64,000 bases of DNA from Pseudomonas sp. GM78 (GCF_000282475.1 NZ_AKJF01000125.1:1-64000); one strand, 5' to 3'. Shown: positions 27,417 through 35,421, numbered from the stretch's first letter. The notes: generated by a model not told the origin, from the letters alone. Translations and numbers: made by a program.

Positions 27417-28958
27417 ATGCGTACAAGTCTTTCCAATAACAATATCGCGCTGGATCTACCCTCCCCCCACTCCACTCCAACCACCGGTGATCAAACACTG
27501 CAATGCCCCGTGGTACTGAGCCCTCGCCTGCATAACAAGGACCTGGCGCCGACCAAGGCCGAAGGTCGACGCTGGGGCCGCTACAGCATCTTCGCGCTGT
27601 GGACCAACGATGTGCACAACATCGCCAACTACTCGTTTGCCATTGGCCTTTACGCCCTGGGCCTGGGCGGCTGGCAGATTCTCCTGTCCCTGGGCATCGG
27701 CGCGGCGCTGGTGTACTGCTTCATGAACCTGTCGGGCTACATGGGCCAGAAGACCGGCGTGCCGTTTCCGGTCATCAGCCGGATCAGTTTCGGCATCCAC
27801 GGCGCGCAAATTCCTGCCTTGATCCGCGCCGTGATCGCCATCGCCTGGTTCGGCATCCAGACGTACCTGGCCTCGGTCGTGTTCCGCGTCCTGCTGACCG
27901 CCATCCACCCCGGATTCGCCGAGTACGATCAGGATTCGATCCTCGGCCTGTCGAGCCTGGGCTGGGTGTGTTTCGTGGCGATCTGGCTGGTGCAGCTGGC
28001 GATCCTTGCCTACGGCATGGAAATGGTTCGGCGCTACGAGGCCTTTGCTGGCCCGGTGATCCTGCTGACCGTCGCTGCCCTCGCCGCGTGGATGTACTTC
28101 CAGGCCAATGCGACCATCGCCTGGTCGATCCGCGAGCCACTGAGCGGTGGCGAGATGTGGCGCAACATCTTTGCCGGCGGTGCGTTGTGGCTGGCGATCT
28201 ACGGCACGCTGATCCTCAATTTCTGCGACTTCGCCCGCTCTTCGCCGTGCCGCAAGACCATCAAGGTCGGAAACTTCTGGGGCCTGCCGGTGAACATCCT
28301 GGTGTTTGCCGCCATCACCGTCCTGCTGTGTGGCGCGCAATTCCAGATCAATGGCCACATCATTGAAAGCCCTACCGAGATCATCGCCTCGATCCCCAAT
28401 ACCTTCTTTCTGGTCCTGGGCTGCCTGGCGTTCCTGATCGTCACTGTCGCGGTCAACATCATGGCCAACTTCGTCGCCCCGGCCTTTGTCCTCAGCAACC
28501 TGGCGCCCAAATACCTGACGTTCCGTCGTGCCGGGCTGATCAGCGCGACCATCGCCGTGCTGATCCTGCCATGGAACCTCTATAACAGCCCGCTGGTGAT
28601 CGTCTACTTCCTCTCCGGCCTGGGCGCCCTGCTCGGTCCGCTGTACGGCGTGATCATGGTCGACTACTGGCTCGTACGAAAAGGCCAGGTCAACGTGCCG
28701 CAGTTGTACAGCGAAGACCCGAGCGGCGCCTATTACTACAGCCGCGGGGTCAACCTGCGCGCCGTGGCGGCCTTCATTCCCGCCGCACTGATCGCCATCG
28801 TCCTGGCGTTGGTGCCGGGTTTCCACCTGGTGTCGCCGTTCTCCTGGCTGATCGGTGCCGGGATTGCCGGGATGCTCTACCTGATCATCGCCAAGCGCCA
28901 ACCTCACTACGCCGACGTCAGCGGTGAAGCCATCGCCGTAGACAACGTCAGCCATTGA
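27417..28958 (+). CDS. NCS1-family nucleobase/allantoin/hydantoin permease
   Basis: A 513-residue inner-membrane symporter with about 12 hydrophobic helices from residue 60 onward. NCS1 signatures are visible: the helix-1 region LWTNDVHNIANYSFAIG, the SGYMGQKTGVPFPVISRISFG segment and the NIMANFVAPAFVLSNL helix. The hydrophilic N-terminal 45 residues are extended. ATG 27417 has AGGAG 10 bp upstream. A start at 27375 is less likely. A hydantoin/allantoin-type racemase follows 56 bp later, which favours allantoin or a 5-substituted hydantoin as substrate. NCS1 substrates cannot be read from sequence alone. Confidence 0.85.
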   Translation: MRTSLSNNNIALDLPSPHSTPTTGDQTLQCPVVLSPRLHNKDLAPTKAEGRRWGRYSIFALWTNDVHNIANYSFAIGLYALGLGGWQILLSLGIGAALVYCFMNLSGYMGQKTGVPFPVISRISFGIHGAQIPALIRAVIAIAWFGIQTYLASVVFRVLLTAIHPGFAEYDQDSILGLSSLGWVCFVAIWLVQLAILAYGMEMVRRYEAFAGPVILLTVAALAAWMYFQANATIAWSIREPLSGGEMWRNIFAGGALWLAIYGTLILNFCDFARSSPCRKTIKVGNFWGLPVNILVFAAITVLLCGAQFQINGHIIESPTEIIASIPNTFFLVLGCLAFLIVTVAVNIMANFVAPAFVLSNLAPKYLTFRRAGLISATIAVLILPWNLYNSPLVIVYFLSGLGALLGPLYGVIMVDYWLVRKGQVNVPQLYSEDPSGAYYYSRGVNLRAVAAFIPAALIAIVLALVPGFHLVSPFSWLIGAGIAGMLYLIIAKRQPHYADVSGEAIAVDNVSH

Positions 28959-29014
28959 CTCCATCGCGGCCCGGCAGCGTCGGGCCGCTGAACCACCCGC
29001 TATAAGGAATTCCC

Positions 29015-29743
29015 ATGCGTATTCTCGTGGTCAACGTCAACACCACCGAATCCATCACCCAGGCCATCGCCCGCTCGGCCCAGGCCGTAGCCGCGCCAGG
29101 CACGGAAATCGTTGGCCTGACGCCCTACTTCGGCGCCGACTCGGTCGAAGGCAACTTCGAAAGCTACCTGGCCGCGATTGCGGTGATGGATCGGGTCATG
29201 GCCTACGACCAGCCCTTCGATGCCGTCATCCAGGCCGGCTACGGCGAACACGGCCGTGAAGGCCTGCAGGAATTGCTCAACGTACCGGTGGTGGACATCA
29301 CCGACGCGGCAGCGAGCACCGCGATGTTTCTCGGCCATGCCTACTCGGTCGTCACCACCCTCGACCGCACCGTTCCGTTGATCGAAGATCGCCTGAAACT
29401 GTCCGGGTTGTGGGACCGCTGTGCCTCGGTGCGGGCCAGTGGCCTGGCGGTGCTGGAACTGGAGCACGAGCCACAACGCGCGCTGGAGGCCATCGTGCAT
29501 CAGGCTGAACTGGCGGTGACCCAGGACAAGGCCGAAGTGATTTGCCTGGGTTGTGGCGGCATGGCCGGGCTGGATGAGCAAATTCGCCAGCGCACCGGGG
29601 TGCCGGTCATCGATGGTGTGACGGCGGCGGTGACCATTGCCGAATCGCTGGTGCGGTTGGGGTTGTCGACGTCCAAGGTGCGGACATATGCGACCCCGCG
29701 GCCGAAGCACATCATTGGCTGGCCGGGGCGGTTTGGCAGATAG
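29015..29743 (+). CDS. Asp/Glu/hydantoin racemase family protein
   Basis: A 242-residue protein of the Asp/Glu racemase superfamily, closest in pattern to hydantoin/allantoin racemases (VVNVNTTESIT start, IVGLTPYFGADSVEG, ICLGCGGMAGLDEQI, PVIDGVTAAVTIAE). The second catalytic Cys is present in LGCGGM (near residue 178). At the first site, where relatives have ACFGDPG, this protein reads AGYGEHG, so that Cys is replaced by Gly. A two-base racemase mechanism would then be impaired. It may be an isomerase with another base, or a lyase-like relative. It is co-directional with the NCS1 permease. Confidence 0.8.
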   Translation: MRILVVNVNTTESITQAIARSAQAVAAPGTEIVGLTPYFGADSVEGNFESYLAAIAVMDRVMAYDQPFDAVIQAGYGEHGREGLQELLNVPVVDITDAAASTAMFLGHAYSVVTTLDRTVPLIEDRLKLSGLWDRCASVRASGLAVLELEHEPQRALEAIVHQAELAVTQDKAEVICLGCGGMAGLDEQIRQRTGVPVIDGVTAAVTIAESLVRLGLSTSKVRTYATPRPKHIIGWPGRFGR

Positions 29744-29760
29744 TCCGCGTTATCGTTCTT

Positions 29761-29832
29761 CGCGAGCAGGCTCACTCCTACAGGGGATTTGTGAGCGACA
29801 CTGATCCCCTGTAGGAGTGAGCCTGCTCGCGA
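29761..29832. repeat. REP-type inverted repeat
   Basis: CGCGAGCAGGCTCACTCCTA plus CAGGGGAT and its complement form near-perfect 28-bp arms around a 16-bp loop. It lies between the convergent racemase and LysR genes. Confidence 0.88.
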
Positions 29833-29859
29833 TGGCCACACCTCGCTAATGAGCCAGAC

Positions 29860-30792
29860 TCAAATAGCACTGAACCTCTGCCCCAACCCCTGCCCGGCAA
29901 ACTGCTCGATAATGAAATCCACAAACGCCCGCGTCTTGCCCGGCAGCAGCTTGTGTTCAGCGTAATAGATAGAAATATTGCCATCATCGACATACCACTC
30001 CGGTAACACCCTCTCCAACGTCCCCGCCTCCAGATAACCCACGGCAAACGGCATACTCACCAGTGCAATGCCCAAGCCCTGGGCGGCCGTGGCGCAGGCC
30101 GCCTCCGAATCGCTCATGGTCATCCGCGCCTTGAGCGTCAGCGGGCTGTGTTGTCGGGTGCGGCTGGTCAACTGCCAGGAACGCACGCGGCCGGTCTGCG
30201 GCGAGCGGATGAGGATGCCGTCGTGAAGCTTGAGATCATCGGGTTCAAGGATCGCTTCGTGCGCCGCCAGGTAACCGGCTGAGGCCACCAACACGCGATG
30301 GGCCGGGGTCAGCTTGCGCGCCACCACCCCTTGAGGCAGTTCGAAGCCGCCACCAATCGCGGCGTCGAAACCCTGGGCGATCAGGTCGACCTGACGATTA
30401 TCGAAATGCCAGTCCGGGTTGATCGCCGGAAAGCGCCGCAAAAACTCCCCGAGCAGCGGCACGATGTATAAACGCCCGAACACGGTGCCCATGCTGACTT
30501 TCAACGTGCCCGCTGGACGCCCCTCGGCGCTGGCGAGATTGGCCACGGCATTCTGGATCGTGTGCAGGCTGGCGCTGACTTCGCTTAAAAACAGCTGCCC
30601 GGCCTCGGTCAGCGTCAGGCTGCGGGTGCTGCGCTGAAACAACCGTACCCCCAGCCGAGCTTCCAGCTTGGCTACGCTCTTGCCCACGGCCGCCGGCGTC
30701 AGGCTCAAGCGTCGCGCGGCCTCGGCAAAGCTGCCGACCTCGGCACTGCGTACAAAGCATTCGATACTGCTGAAGGTTTCCATAGGCGCCAT
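29860..30792 (-). CDS. LysR-family transcriptional regulator
   Basis: A 310-residue regulator with an N-terminal winged helix (residues about 5-65, GSFAEAARRLSLTPAAVGKSVAKLE) and a LysR substrate domain (about 90-300). It is of the CrgA-like group common in pseudomonads. Two starts (ATG 30792 and ATG 30783) are possible and neither has a clear ribosome site. Family proteins usually start at METF, which is the second. It is divergent from the SDR gene (116 bp between starts) and is the likely regulator of it. An imperfect GTAAACC/GGTTTA inverted repeat lies at its 5' end. Confidence 0.88.
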   Translation of the reverse strand: MAPMETFSSIECFVRSAEVGSFAEAARRLSLTPAAVGKSVAKLEARLGVRLFQRSTRSLTLTEAGQLFLSEVSASLHTIQNAVANLASAEGRPAGTLKVSMGTVFGRLYIVPLLGEFLRRFPAINPDWHFDNRQVDLIAQGFDAAIGGGFELPQGVVARKLTPAHRVLVASAGYLAAHEAILEPDDLKLHDGILIRSPQTGRVRSWQLTSRTRQHSPLTLKARMTMSDSEAACATAAQGLGIALVSMPFAVGYLEAGTLERVLPEWYVDDGNISIYYAEHKLLPGKTRAFVDFIIEQFAGQGLGQRFSAI

Positions 30793-30908
30793 TATAAACC
30801 GTTGGTTTACACAGACTATCGCAATTGCCGTCTACTCAGCGTGTAATCCTGAATCGATACTAGGCTCCATCAACCGGGACATCTCGCCTCGGGACTTTGG
30901 AGATCGAT

Positions 30909-31655
30909 ATGACTACTCAGAACCTCAGCGGCAAAGTGGCTTTGATCCAGGGCGGTTCCCGCGGCATCGGCGCTGCCATCGTCAAACGCCTGGCCGCTGA
31001 AGGCGCGACGGTCGCCTTTACCTACGTGAGCTCCACGGCCAAGGCCGAAGAATTGCAAAACAGCATCACCCAGGGCGGCGGCAAAGCCCTGGCCATCAAG
31101 GCTGACAGCGCTGATGCCGAGGCCATTCGTGCCGCCGTAACGACCACCGTGGAAACGTTTGGGAAGCTGGATATCCTGGTGAATAACGCTGGCGTGCTGG
31201 CCGTTGCACCGTTGGAAGATTTCAAACTCGAAGACTTCGACCAGACCCTGGCGATCAACGTACGCAGCGTGTTCATCGCCACCCAGGCGGCGGCCAGGCA
31301 CATGACCGAAGGCGGTCGAATCATCAACATCGGCAGCACCAACGCCGACCGCATGCCCTTTGCCGGTGGCGGCCCGTACGCCATGAGCAAAGCGGCGCTG
31401 GTTGGCCTGACCAAGGGCCTGGCCCGCGACCTCGGCCCTAAAGGCATCACCATCAACAACGTGCAGCCAGGCCCGGTTGATACCGACATGAACCCGGCCC
31501 ACGGCGACTTCGCCGACAGCCTGATTCCGTTGATGGCCGTGGGGCGTTACGGTAAAGCCGAAGAGATCGCCAGTTTCGTCGCGTACCTGGTCGGCCCCGA
31601 AGCCGGCTACATCACCGGCGCGAGCCTGACCATCGACGGTGGCTTCGGCGCCTGA
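30909..31655 (+). CDS. SDR-family oxidoreductase, 3-oxoacyl-reductase-like
   Basis: A 248-residue classical short-chain dehydrogenase. The NAD(P)-binding motif GGSRGIGAAI (about residues 15-24), NNAG (about 90) and the catalytic Ser-Tyr-Lys set (NIGST, then PYAMSKAAL) are intact. ATG 30909 has GGAG 6 bp upstream. An earlier start at 30897 would remove that site. It is divergent from the LysR regulator, an arrangement seen in many pseudomonads. The substrate is unknown. A terminator follows 15 bp downstream. Confidence 0.88.
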   Translation: MTTQNLSGKVALIQGGSRGIGAAIVKRLAAEGATVAFTYVSSTAKAEELQNSITQGGGKALAIKADSADAEAIRAAVTTTVETFGKLDILVNNAGVLAVAPLEDFKLEDFDQTLAINVRSVFIATQAAARHMTEGGRIINIGSTNADRMPFAGGGPYAMSKAALVGLTKGLARDLGPKGITINNVQPGPVDTDMNPAHGDFADSLIPLMAVGRYGKAEEIASFVAYLVGPEAGYITGASLTIDGGFGA

Positions 31656-31669
31656 TCCAGGTGAACTCA

Positions 31670-31704
31670 CCGTGGGGGCGAGCAATCGCTCCCACGGTTT
31701 TGAT
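31670..31704 (+). terminator. Terminator of the SDR gene
   Basis: CCGTGGG(GGCGAGCAATCGCT)CCCACGG stem-loop followed by TTTT. It abuts the convergent HAD gene's stop at 31707. The stem resembles half of the GTGGGAGC REP family. Confidence 0.75.
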
Positions 31705-31706
31705 CG

Positions 31707-32402
31707 TCAGGCCCAGTCGAGCGCTGGCAAGCCACAAGCACTCGGTTTGAACGCCTTCAGCGTACGAAGAATGCCATCGGCGTGTGCGTACTTTTCATCA
31801 GCCATCGCCGCATCCGGAATCGCAATTGCCGTCATCCCCGCCGCCTTGGCCGCCGTGACACCGAACGGCGAATCCTCGAACACCAGGCAATCCTGCGGCT
31901 CCACACCCAGGCGTCGCGCCGCCGTCAGGAAGATATCCGGCGCCGGTTTGGCCGCGCCGACTTCCGGGTCATCGGCCGTGACGATGAAATCGAACAAGGC
32001 GAACCACTCGCGATGCAAGGTGGTTTTCTGGCCGAACGACTGGCTCGAGGAACTGGTCCCCACCGCAATGGGAATGTTGTGCGCCTTCAAGTGCCGGACC
32101 AGCTGTTCTGCACCCGGCATCGCCTGGGCCTCAGGAAAACGCTCGCGCATCAGCGGTTCGCGAATCACCAGGAACTCTTCGGCGCTGATCGGCAAGTCCA
32201 ACGCCTGCACCACATAGCGCGCCAAGTCACCTGCACCACGGCCGATGATGTTCTGTTTGACGCTCCAGTCGAACGTGCGGCCATAGAGCGCAGCGATCGT
32301 GGCCGTGACTTCGGTATAAATCCCCTCGGTGTCCAGCAGCAAGCCGTCCATATCGAAAATCACGGCCTTGATGGGGCCGAAGTCCTTAAGCGGTGAGTTC
32401 AT
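31707..32402 (-). CDS. HAD-IA hydrolase, sugar-phosphate phosphatase-like
   Basis: A 231-residue HAD hydrolase with motif I FDMDGLLLDTE (Asp nucleophile and general acid), motif II VGTSSSSQS, motif III Lys in GAAKPAPDIF, and motif IV VFEDSPFGVTAAKAAGM. The cap is the helical subclass IA type, as in beta-phosphoglucomutase and pseudouridine-5'-phosphatase (HDHD1-like). FDMDGLLLDTE with the SSS block is close to the latter group. No ribosome site stands out. The substrate is not assigned. Confidence 0.85.
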   Translation of the reverse strand: MNSPLKDFGPIKAVIFDMDGLLLDTEGIYTEVTATIAALYGRTFDWSVKQNIIGRGAGDLARYVVQALDLPISAEEFLVIREPLMRERFPEAQAMPGAEQLVRHLKAHNIPIAVGTSSSSQSFGQKTTLHREWFALFDFIVTADDPEVGAAKPAPDIFLTAARRLGVEPQDCLVFEDSPFGVTAAKAAGMTAIAIPDAAMADEKYAHADGILRTLKAFKPSACGLPALDWA

Positions 32403-32520
32403 CGCATCTGATCCGTTTTCATGGCATCCCAGGCGGCTCAGCTACGGCCGGTCCGTGACAGATTAAAGGTTTCAGCAGCATAACGAGCCGCCGTGGCCAA
32501 GAGCAACGGGAGCGTGACGC

Positions 32521-32543
32521 AAAAAGCCCGGCAAGCGCCGGGC
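32521..32543 (-). terminator. Terminator of the Gly/Ser-rich secreted protein gene
   Basis: On the minus strand GCCCGGC pairs with GCCGGGC around a short loop, followed by TTTTT. It begins 36 bp after the stop at 32579. Confidence 0.8.
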
Positions 32544-32578
32544 CCGGGTCAGCTCACTGCGGTTGATCCTGTGTCAGG

Positions 32579-32917
32579 CTAACCGCCCGCTTTGTCTGTC
32601 CCGCTACTTGCGGCATTGCTACCTGATCCTCCAGACCCACTCCCAGAACCGCTCCCCATCGAACTGCCACCGCTGGTCGAACCGCTTCCTGTCTCCGGGC
32701 GAGTGCTGCTCCCATCGGCATCGCCTGCATTGCCATCCTTGATGGCGCCAGGCGGCAAAGCATGCTCCGGGCCAGAGCCAGCATTCATTTCGGTAGACGG
32801 TGGCATACCGCCCTTGTCGATGGGCGCATCGTTACCAGAGGACTGGGAAAAGGCCATGCCTGAACCGAGCGACAACAGACCGGCCACTGTCACGGCCAAC
32901 CAACTTGACCTGATCAT
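32579..32917 (-). CDS. Small secreted Gly/Ser-rich low-complexity protein
   Basis: A 112-residue protein with a clear signal peptide (MIRSSWLAVTVAGLLSLGSG, cleaved near GMAFS). The mature chain is disordered: an acidic middle part and a run of Gly-Ser repeats (SGSTSGGSSMGSGSGSGS) before TDKAGG. There is no catalytic motif. The start at 32917 has AAGGAG upstream with good spacing. An extended reading to 32980 is not supported. It has its own terminator. Similar small periplasmic proteins of unknown role are common in pseudomonads. Confidence 0.8.
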   Translation of the reverse strand: MIRSSWLAVTVAGLLSLGSGMAFSQSSGNDAPIDKGGMPPSTEMNAGSGPEHALPPGAIKDGNAGDADGSSTRPETGSGSTSGGSSMGSGSGSGSGGSGSNAASSGTDKAGG

Positions 32918-33013
32918 GTGCGTCTCCTTGAAGAGTTGCATACCTAATGTCTGGCAGCGGTGCATTGGCAGGGTTGCCACTCAATCGACAGGCGGTCTCG
33001 CCCGAGAAGTCGA

Positions 33014-33232
33014 TCAGCTTGGCTCGCCGGACGCATCCTCTCCCGCGATGTCGGGATCGTTCGGGTCGGCTTCGACATCAGAACCCGTGCGTTTGAGGTC
33101 ATCGTTGGGCACTTGCTCGACACCGGGCTCGTCATCGGGAGGCCGCTGATCGCGACTCAGGGAATCGGTAGGCGAAGGCAGGGGGTATTCGGGGGTGTCG
33201 TCGATGTCAGAGTCTTTCGGATCAGCGTTCAT
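33014..33232 (-). CDS. Small acidic protein of unknown function
   Basis: A 72-residue, very acidic and proline-rich protein with no signal peptide or helix-forming core (MNADPKDSDIDDTPEYPLP start). AGAGG lies upstream of ATG 33232 with suitable spacing, the main reason to accept it. It probably is intrinsically disordered and cytoplasmic. I recognise no family. An opposite-strand frame at 32960-33346 overlaps it and is considered a shadow. Confidence 0.65.
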   Translation of the reverse strand: MNADPKDSDIDDTPEYPLPSPTDSLSRDQRPPDDEPGVEQVPNDDLKRTGSDVEADPNDPDIAGEDASGEPS

Positions 33233-33339
33233 GGGGCACCTCTCAACGGACCTGTAAAGGCAGGCCCTGACCGTTGGAGGGAAAGTCGATCGTCAGGTTC
33301 GATCAGGGAGACCATCGGTTATGTTGCCGATCGAATCCG

Positions 33340-33807
33340 TCAGTGATGTTTGTTCTTGTGTTTGTGTTTGTGCTTGTGACCGCCACCGGAATGGGATCCA
33401 CCATCGTCGCTACCCAGATTGTTGCCGACTGCACCACCGGCTGCGCCACCCAGGCCTGCGCCAATGGTCGAACCGGTTCTGCCACCCAGACTGTTACCGA
33501 TCACCGAACCACCTGCTGAACCCAAGCCACCGCCCACCGCCGCTTCGGTGCGACTGCCCTTGGGTGCGCCGATCGCGCTACCGGCGGCGCCACCGACACC
33601 GGCACCAATCGCAGCGCCTGTGCTGCCGCCCATTTGTCCACCTACCACGTTGCCCAACGCACCACCAATACCGCCGCCAACGGCCGCGGTACCGTCTCCT
33701 GCAGCCAGTACGAACGGTGTAAACAACAATCCAAAAACAAACGCTGGCAACGTCAAGCGTCGAGCACCTGGGTATCGCACTTCCTTGCCTTTGGTTTTCG
33801 GGGTCAT
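33340..33807 (-). CDS. Glycine-zipper protein with His/Lys-rich tail
   Basis: A 155-residue protein. A hydrophobic signal (residues about 17-35, LPAFVFGLLFTPFVLA) precedes Gly-Ala-rich repeats with small-xxx-small spacing (GGGIGGALGNVVGGQMGG), the glycine-zipper pattern of membrane-inserting or outer-membrane-associated proteins. The end is a HKHKHKHKNKHH tail that could bind metal or nucleic acid. It is a paralogue of the next gene at 33921-34289: blocks GGALGNVVG, GGSTGAAIGAGV and TGSTIGAGLGGA are shared. GAGG precedes the start. Function unknown. Confidence 0.75.
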   Translation of the reverse strand: MTPKTKGKEVRYPGARRLTLPAFVFGLLFTPFVLAAGDGTAAVGGGIGGALGNVVGGQMGGSTGAAIGAGVGGAAGSAIGAPKGSRTEAAVGGGLGSAGGSVIGNSLGGRTGSTIGAGLGGAAGGAVGNNLGSDDGGSHSGGGHKHKHKHKNKHH

Positions 33808-33876
33808 GGCACGCCTCGTATTCTATCGGGGGTATGGATCATTCGATGCAAAAATGCCAGAAACGTTCAAAAACGC

Positions 33877-33903
33877 AAAAGCCCGGCATCGAGCCGGGCT
33901 TTT
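33877..33903 (-). terminator. Terminator of the second glycine-zipper gene
   Basis: AAAAGCCCGGC / GCCGGGCTTTT with an ATCGA loop, 18 bp beyond the stop at 33921 and upstream of the next paralogue, so the two paralogues are transcribed separately. Confidence 0.82.
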
Positions 33904-33920
33904 GTTGTCGATCCCTGGGA

Positions 33921-34289
33921 TCAGTGACGCTTGTGACCGTTGGCCAGGTTGCTGCCTACGCCGCCGCCCAAGGCGCCGCCCAGGCCTGCGCCGATGGTCG
34001 AACCGGTCTTGCCGCCCAGGCTGTTGCCGATCACCGAACCACCGGCAGCGCCCACGCCGCCACCGATGGCCGCGCTGGTACGGTGGCCTTTCTTGGCAGC
34101 AACCGCGCTGCCCGCCGCGCCTGCGACACCCGCACCAATCGCGGCACCGGTGCTGCCACCCATGCTTCGGCCAACGACGTTACCCAGCGCACCACCCAGG
34201 CCACCACCCAGGGCGGCAGTACCATCGCCGGCGATTGCACCTTGAGTAACCAGAAGACCCAGAACCAGAGCAGGCAGTGTGAAACGCAT
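33921..34289 (-). CDS. Glycine-zipper domain protein
   Basis: A 122-residue protein with a signal peptide (MRFTLPALVLGLLVTQGAIA, cleaved about residue 20) and a mature chain that is nearly all glycine-zipper repeats (GGGLGGALGNVVG, GGSTGAAIGAGVAGAAGSA, GNSLGGKTGSTIGAGLGGAL), ending NLANGHKRH. It is the shorter copy of 33340-33807 and lacks the long His/Lys tail. Both look like products of a local duplication. Glycine-zipper proteins can oligomerise in membranes. No specific role is known here. Confidence 0.78.
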   Translation of the reverse strand: MRFTLPALVLGLLVTQGAIAGDGTAALGGGLGGALGNVVGRSMGGSTGAAIGAGVAGAAGSAVAAKKGHRTSAAIGGGVGAAGGSVIGNSLGGKTGSTIGAGLGGALGGGVGSNLANGHKRH

Positions 34290-34431
34290 GACAGAAACCT
34301 CAAAAATAGGGGGTGAAATTCAAAGGGTCGAGATTGAATGCTTTAGAGGGAACAAAGTCCAGACATGCGCGCGCTCAACCTCGTTGTTAGCGACGGTTGG
34401 ACAGCATTTTTGCAAAAGGTTTTATCGCAGG

Positions 34432-34458
34432 CAAAAAAAAGCCCGCTGGGGAACGGGC
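34432..34458 (-). terminator. Orphan rho-independent terminator
   Basis: On the minus strand GCCCGTTCCCCAGCGGGC is followed by eight T. No coding gene ends just upstream of it. Confidence 0.7.
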
Positions 34459-34564
34459 AGGGTGTTGCTTCTAACGGATGAGTTGAGCCTACGTTCGGCC
34501 TTGTGAAAAGTTTGTGAAAACTTTCCAGATTAAACATTCGTTCACACTTGCCCCTGCCACGCAC

Positions 34565-34591
34565 AAAAAACCCCGTTCGATGACGGGGTTT
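34565..34591 (-). terminator. Terminator of the 62-residue unknown gene
   Basis: CCCCGT/ACGGGG stem with a 6-bp loop and a TTTTTT tail on the minus strand, 14 bp after the stop at 34605. Confidence 0.8.
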
Positions 34592-34604
34592 GCTCGCGGG
34601 TCAT

Positions 34605-34793
34605 TTACTTGCTGGCCGGTTCTGTAAGCTTGGGCAGGAATTTTCCCTTCAGCGCTCGACAAGCCTTGGTCTTGATCTTGAGGACCTTGACCTGATCTTC
34701 GCCAAAGCTGGCCACATACTCCGTCTGGCCGCATTGAACGTAGTTGTTGATCGGATATTCTGCGCCGTCGTCTTCGATATACGGTTCAGTCAT
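34605..34793 (-). CDS. Unknown small protein
   Basis: A 62-residue protein starting MTEPYIEDDGAEYPINNY. It is acidic at the N-terminus and basic in the second half (VKVLKIKTKACRALKGKF), with two cysteines. No signal peptide or known motif. The start at 34793 is supported by a strong GAGAGGGG site 7 bp upstream, and a terminator follows. An upstream in-frame start at 34862 lacks a ribosome site. I do not recognise the family. Confidence 0.65.
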   Translation of the reverse strand: MTEPYIEDDGAEYPINNYVQCGQTEYVASFGEDQVKVLKIKTKACRALKGKFLPKLTEPASK

Positions 34794-34937
34794 CGCTTCA
34801 CCCCTCTCAAAATACGGGATCGACACCGGCAAGCCCTTTGCCCGAAAAATATCGATCACCAAGGATTTTGAGACTAGCCGGTCATTAACGGACCTGTGGT
34901 TCAGACAACCGAATGCCCGACGAATGGGCGAAGTCTT

Positions 34938-35135
34938 TCAGAGCAGTTTCACCAACACCGCAGTGACGGTGGCTACCGTGCCCATTAGACCGATGGCCAC
35001 CGCCACCGGGTACCAGAAGGTTTCCCGGGTCATCTTGCCCGCTTCGGCATTCAACTTGCGCTGCTCAGCTATCAGCTTGACGATTTCCACATGAACCTTT
35101 TCGAGTTCAGCCTGCTTCATGGTGAATTCCTGCAT
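34938..35135 (-). CDS. Small single-helix membrane protein with coiled-coil
   Basis: A 65-residue protein. The N-terminal part (about 1-35, KQAELEKVHVEIVKLIAEQR) has heptad character and probably forms a coiled coil. A hydrophobic C-terminal helix (about 41-63, PVAVAIGLMGTVATVTAVLV) should anchor it. AAGG is 8 bp upstream of ATG 35135. A downstream ATG at 35120 is possible. It could be the membrane anchor of an unknown partner. The long in-frame extension to 35495 is not supported. Confidence 0.6.
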   Translation of the reverse strand: MQEFTMKQAELEKVHVEIVKLIAEQRKLNAEAGKMTRETFWYPVAVAIGLMGTVATVTAVLVKLL

Positions 35136-35421
35136 GGCGGGTACCTTTCCATCCTGGGTGGGTAACGTTGGGTGCTTGCATTCATTTTGCACCTGCATCA
35201 CATCAAACGAACACTTTTTGCCCAGTTGATTTGTATCAGGGGGTAAGACTTGAAAGCAGCTCTCCACTTGACGCTCCAGCACGACTTCCCGCACGCCGAT
35301 ACCGTTTCCTACGGAAACTTCGGAAATGCCTTCGCTCAGTGACCTGATGGGTTCATTGGAGTGGCCGTGCCCAGAGTAGGATAAGATGCCAGCAAACCAG
35401 GCTCGCTGTGAGTAGCCCCGC

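Larger units (their letters stand above)
34290..34604. other. Intergenic stretch with an unassigned minus-strand terminator
   Basis: No protein gene is convincing in these 315 bp. Two minus-strand terminators lie here (34432-34458 and 34565-34591). The about 105 bases between them have no ORF with a ribosome site but carry the near-repeat AAAGTTTTCACAAACTTTTC. A small RNA is possible. Confidence 0.45.

Noticed and set aside
27456-28964. 502-residue minus-strand frame opposite the NCS1 permease
   Set aside because: Composition dominated by Asp, Gln, Arg and His is the typical mirror of a hydrophobic membrane gene.
33419-34249. 276-residue plus-strand frame across both glycine-zipper genes
   Set aside because: Pro-rich mirror of glycine/alanine codons. 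The minus strand has signal peptides, ribosome sites and terminators for both genes.
34343-34564. 73-residue minus-strand frame over the orphan terminator
   Set aside because: It spans a terminator stem and has no ribosome site. A non-coding explanation is simpler.
35136-35421. N-terminal extension of the 65-residue membrane protein up to 35495
   Set aside because: The extended part has no family likeness, overlaps the phaR start region, and the internal ATG at 35135 has a usable ribosome site.
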